DNA of 64,000 bases from Distichodus sexfasciatus (lineage: Eukaryota; Chordata; Actinopteri; Characiformes; Distichodontidae): positions 3,701,827 to 3,765,826 of the forward strand of contig JAVGVS010000008.1 of NCBI GenBank assembly GCA_032718565.1, written 5' to 3'. This document shows positions 61,090 through 64,000 of this stretch, in pieces (the stretch's first letter is position 1; each line of letters opens with the position of its first letter). Both the position numbers and the translations under genes were made by a program. The notes under the pieces were generated by a model. The model searched no databases. It saw only the letters and a program-made list of their open reading frames with translations, and was not told where the DNA came from.

Positions 61090-61575
61090 AATGAGCTGTT
61101 CCTGAGCTGTCGCTTCACCGGTTGAACCCTCACTTGGACTCTATGGAGACCTCACCATCTGGAACCAGCTGGGACCTTTTCAGGCCTCATGGACTTGAAC
61201 TGAATTATCAATTTAATATTGAACTTTTACTTTTTAGTTGCTGAGTGGATTTTCGCAAGCAACAACTTGGGATTCAAAAGCGCTGACTGTTTTATATCTT
61301 TACTTTTAAAAAATGAGATTAATTTAACGATTAATCTTGAACTAATGTTTACTTATGTGTATTAAATCTTCACGCGCCCCGGCCGTCCGAGGAGGATGGG
61401 ATCTCCTTCTGCGTCTTGGTTCTCTCAAGGTTTATTCCTACTAGAGAGAGTTTTCCTGCTACTGTCACCAGGCTTGCTTGTTGGGGGTTTGGGCCGGTTA
61501 TAAGTAGAGCGCTTTTTGACAATAACTGTTGTTAAGAGGGTTATATAAATAAAATTGAACTGAATTAAATTGATT
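61090..61575 (+). mobile_element. 3' part of a dispersed teleost retroelement
   Basis: Contains GACCTCACCATCTGGAACC, TCTCAAGGTTTATTCC, GAGAGTTTTCCTGCTACTG and CACCAGGCTTGCTTGTTGGG. It ends GGGTTATATAAATAAAATTG with a decaying (TTGAA/CTGAATT) tail. This string order is familiar from abundant fish repeats with a TATAAATAAATTGAATTG tail. I cannot name the family with certainty, and the 5' boundary is approximate. Confidence 0.6.
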
Positions 61576-61673
61576 GCACATCAGAGGCTATATGAGCTAT
61601 ATGAATAGTATCGTATTGTCATACCATAATCATTTAACCTACTGTTTATTAATGTATAAGAATTTTCTTAGTC

Positions 61674-61815
61674 GGGTTTATTTTTCTATTTATTTATTTA
61701 TTTTGTTACTTATTTTTACTCTTTTCCTCATTCGTTGTTTTTCAAATTCAACGTACGACTTTATTTTATTTTAATTTAAAATTTTATTTTAATTTTTATT
61801 TATATTTTAAATTCA
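61674..61815. repeat. T/A-rich low-complexity stretch
   Basis: TTTATTTATT and TTTTATTTTAATTT runs. Confidence 0.8.
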
Positions 61816-61850
61816 CTGCAGTCAGATGGATCAGATATATTTCAATGCAT

Positions 61851-61906
61851 TTTGTACTTGTATATTAATGTATGTGGAAAATAAAGAATCTTGAATCTTG
61901 AATTTT
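61851..61906 (+). mobile_element. LINE-type 3' tail, plus orientation
   Basis: TTTTGTACTTGTATATTAATG followed by GGAAAATAAAGAATCTTGAA and a second TCTTGAA unit is the tail of L2/CR1-like elements. The body upstream is not recognisable. Confidence 0.45.
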
Positions 61907-62215
61907 TTCCTGTTTCGTGATAATACCCAGAATCAGAAAGACACATATCACATGTAGGCAAAAAGCACCACTGTTACATTTAAGTGCAAAATTCATAGTT
62001 ACAAAATCGATCAAAATCCAACACATTAATCATAGTTTAATATAAACATTCTAAATACAGATTCAACATACTACAAGGAAAAACAAACTATGAAATGCAT
62101 TAACAATTGTCAAACATCAATTTTGCTAGTTGTATCTGTTACGCTCTTGCCCTCTCTGTGAACTCATGTGTCTTCCTTTTAGAATCCCTGCTTTATTTGT
62201 TCTCTCATTGTTCTG

Positions 62216-62221
<6 letters not shown>
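61907..62221. other. Intergenic, no gene seen
   Basis: AT-rich unique sequence up to the CT array. Confidence 0.5.

Positions 62222-62252
<31 letters not shown>
62222..62252. repeat. (CT)n microsatellite
   Basis: About 15 uninterrupted CT units. The overlapping Leu/Ser frames at 62107-62372 read through it. Confidence 0.95.
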
Positions 62253-62254
<2 letters not shown>

Positions 62255-63103
62255 CAGTGCTCATAATCAGGGGAGTATATTCCAGGCTGGCAGTGGGAGG
62301 GTGCTGCCAGTTCCAGCTCCTGGACCCGGGGTGGTGTCTCTAACACTAATCCATGTGGATGTACCTATTTAGCTGCACTTCTGCCATGAGCCCATGCGGG
62401 ACACCTCCCTCTCCCTCTCCTCGCCACTTGCCATATTAAACGCTGACAAATTACATTTGTTAAGAATTCAAACAGCTCATTTCTCCACTGAATCAAGTTG
62501 GACTGAGGTAGTGCATGGCACATTCTCATGACACCAAGCTCTCCCTGTGTTTTTAATTGGAATGACACAAGCAGCTACTCCGAATGTGCCTCTGGTAGGC
62601 TCCAAAATCTAAGCATGAGATGCTTTAAGATTTATAGATCATAAAATCTGTCCAAATGTTTCATCAGTGATACTCTGTGAAAAGAAAAAATGATTCTAGA
62701 TGATAGCTGAAACTGTTTTTCTCCCCACCATCATCTCCTCACTGACAAAAATTTATGCAAATAATTGCGCTTCATGGGAGATGCATTTCCATGAATATTC
62801 AGATCAATCTTGTTGCTTTTGTTTTGGGAGAGGGAATCTATCCATGCATATCGTAAAGGCATATAGTCGCTTGCAGTGCACATACATCGCCTGTCAAGGC
62901 TGAATGGGAAGGTCAAGTTTTCATTTGTTAGATCAGTGAGGACTGCCGATCGGCCCCCTCTCACACATGTCACGGTGCAGTGAGAGAGCTTCATTCTGTG
63001 CCAGTCTCACCCAATCATAATCAAAATCCATCATCTTTACATGCGGTGGAGGAGAGGGAGAAATGGCTACGGTATTGCACAGATGATATTCTACCCCCCT
63101 TCG
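62253..63103. other. Intergenic, no gene seen
   Basis: Unique, moderately GC sequence with a perfect octamer ATGCAAAT at 62755-62762. No domain-bearing frame. Confidence 0.45.
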
Positions 63104-63145
63104 CCTCTCTCTCTCTCTCTCTCTCTCTCTTTTTCTCACTCTCTC
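63104..63145. repeat. (CT)n microsatellite
   Basis: About 13 clean CT units, then TTTTCTCACTCTCTCC. Confidence 0.95.
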
Positions 63146-63254
63146 CACCACCATATTTTTATTCATGTACACTGAACAAAGGCTAGAAATATTGTTTCTG
63201 CAATACCATATAGAGGGAAATTACAGAATACAGTATAGAAAACTGTTACACTAT

Positions 63255-63312
63255 GTCTTTCTTTCTTTCTTTCTGTCCTTTGTTCCTTCCTTCTGTCTGT
63301 CTGTCTGTCTGT
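63255..63312. repeat. (CTTT)n and (CTGT)n microsatellites
   Basis: About five CTTT units at 63255-63274, then CCTTCC and (CTGT)n at about 63292-63312. Confidence 0.9.
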
Positions 63313-64000
63313 GCGTGTGTGAAATGACTTTCCATTTAAGGCTTAAGTGCAGAAAGCCACCATGCCACAGCACAAGACACACAAAATGTATTATTAGACA
63401 TATGCAAACATGTGACCAGCACTGAGCTCCTCTCTGTTCAGGAATCATGACGTGCACAAGAGATATGTCAGATTGGCAGCAACTCATTTCTGCACGGTTG
63501 TGTTGTACCACAGTTCTGCTTTATCGTGTCACCCCTGGAGCTCTACCTCCATGCCTCCAGCATGGAAGATCTGTGCTCCAGGGCCAAGACACTAAATAAA
63601 AAGCTCCATTGCCATCATCTCTCTCTCTTAGTGATGCCCTCTGTTGCTGCGAGTACATTGGTCTGCTCACATAAATAGAAAATAAGACATCAAGTCATAA
63701 GTCCTTATCTAAAAGCTGTACAGCAAATTTATATAGAGACCTTCTGCCAGAAAAGCCCACAACCACTTAAATGCAGCACATGTTTCTGCTCCTGCACCTC
63801 AGGCACAGCAGAAAAAAAACAAGTTTTTCCCCTAATAAAAGATTACTTTCAGTGGATTTGACTAAAAATCAGCTTGGAACATACAAAACACGTCATGCTT
63901 ATCCACCACTATAATCAAGAGATTTTTCTGCATACGACCAGGCAAACAGGACAGACGCCAGCATGCCATTAAGCAGGTGGGTGTAGAGTGCCATTATTTC
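63313..64000. other. Intergenic to window end; weak CTCF-like site
   Basis: Unique sequence. On the minus strand GCAACAGAGGGCAT (63634-63647) matches the CTCF core at 11 of 13. No gene is seen before the window edge. Confidence 0.35.

Noticed and set aside
1..64000. miR-137, which lies in the wider PTBP2/DPYD region of mammals
   Set aside because: The mature sequence as I recall it was not seen on either strand in this window.
1..64000. CRISPR arrays, bacterial operons or prophage
   Set aside because: The window is vertebrate genomic DNA; no regularly spaced identical repeats with unique spacers were seen.

Overview
This window looks like teleost fish genomic DNA. The evidence is a split vertebrate gene with very short introns (one of 81 bp), dense CA/CT/TA microsatellites, tRNA-derived SINEs of fish type, hAT DNA transposons with intact 8-bp target duplications, and a long AT-rich non-coding interval. 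The species cannot be fixed from the sequence.

Positions 1-4090 hold the 5' end of one recognisable gene on the minus strand: ptbp2, the neuronal polypyrimidine-tract-binding splicing regulator. Five coding exons can be assembled with canonical splice sites and consistent phase. They run from the ATG at 3916 through most of RRM1 and leave the window at position 1. A CpG-rich first-exon/promoter zone lies at about 3917-4090. Intron 1 has an unusual cluster of GCTAAC/GTTAGC/GCTAGC hexamers. Whether this is ptbp2a or ptbp2b is undetermined.

Positions 4091-64000 are a gene desert upstream of ptbp2. I find no convincing protein-coding gene, rRNA, tRNA gene or CRISPR array there. The open frames present are short, lack recognisable domains, or read through simple repeats. 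What I can support is three hAT-type elements: an inverted pair of one non-autonomous family at 37762-38562 and 56618-57388, and a third element at 58479-59229 with a broken BED-finger transposase remnant. There are also two tRNA-derived SINEs (15931-16050 and 30473-30720), several retroposon 3' tails, a degenerate block with a period of about 300 bp (15115-15930), and many microsatellites.

Between these repeats are long unique stretches with possible regulatory motifs. They include a 107-bp near-identical duplication (22780-22886 and 25536-25642), three POU-octamer-like sites spaced 40 and 20 bp, a CRE-like hairpin, an expanded-spacer RE1/NRSF-like site, CTCF-like sites and a 22-bp perfect palindrome. 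In mammals PTBP2 is likewise flanked by gene deserts, so a regulatory role is plausible, but it is inference until conservation or chromatin data are examined. I did not find a new multi-gene biological system. The strongest leads are the 107-bp duplication, the RE1-like site and the possible divergent-transcript terminal exon at 12868-12990.
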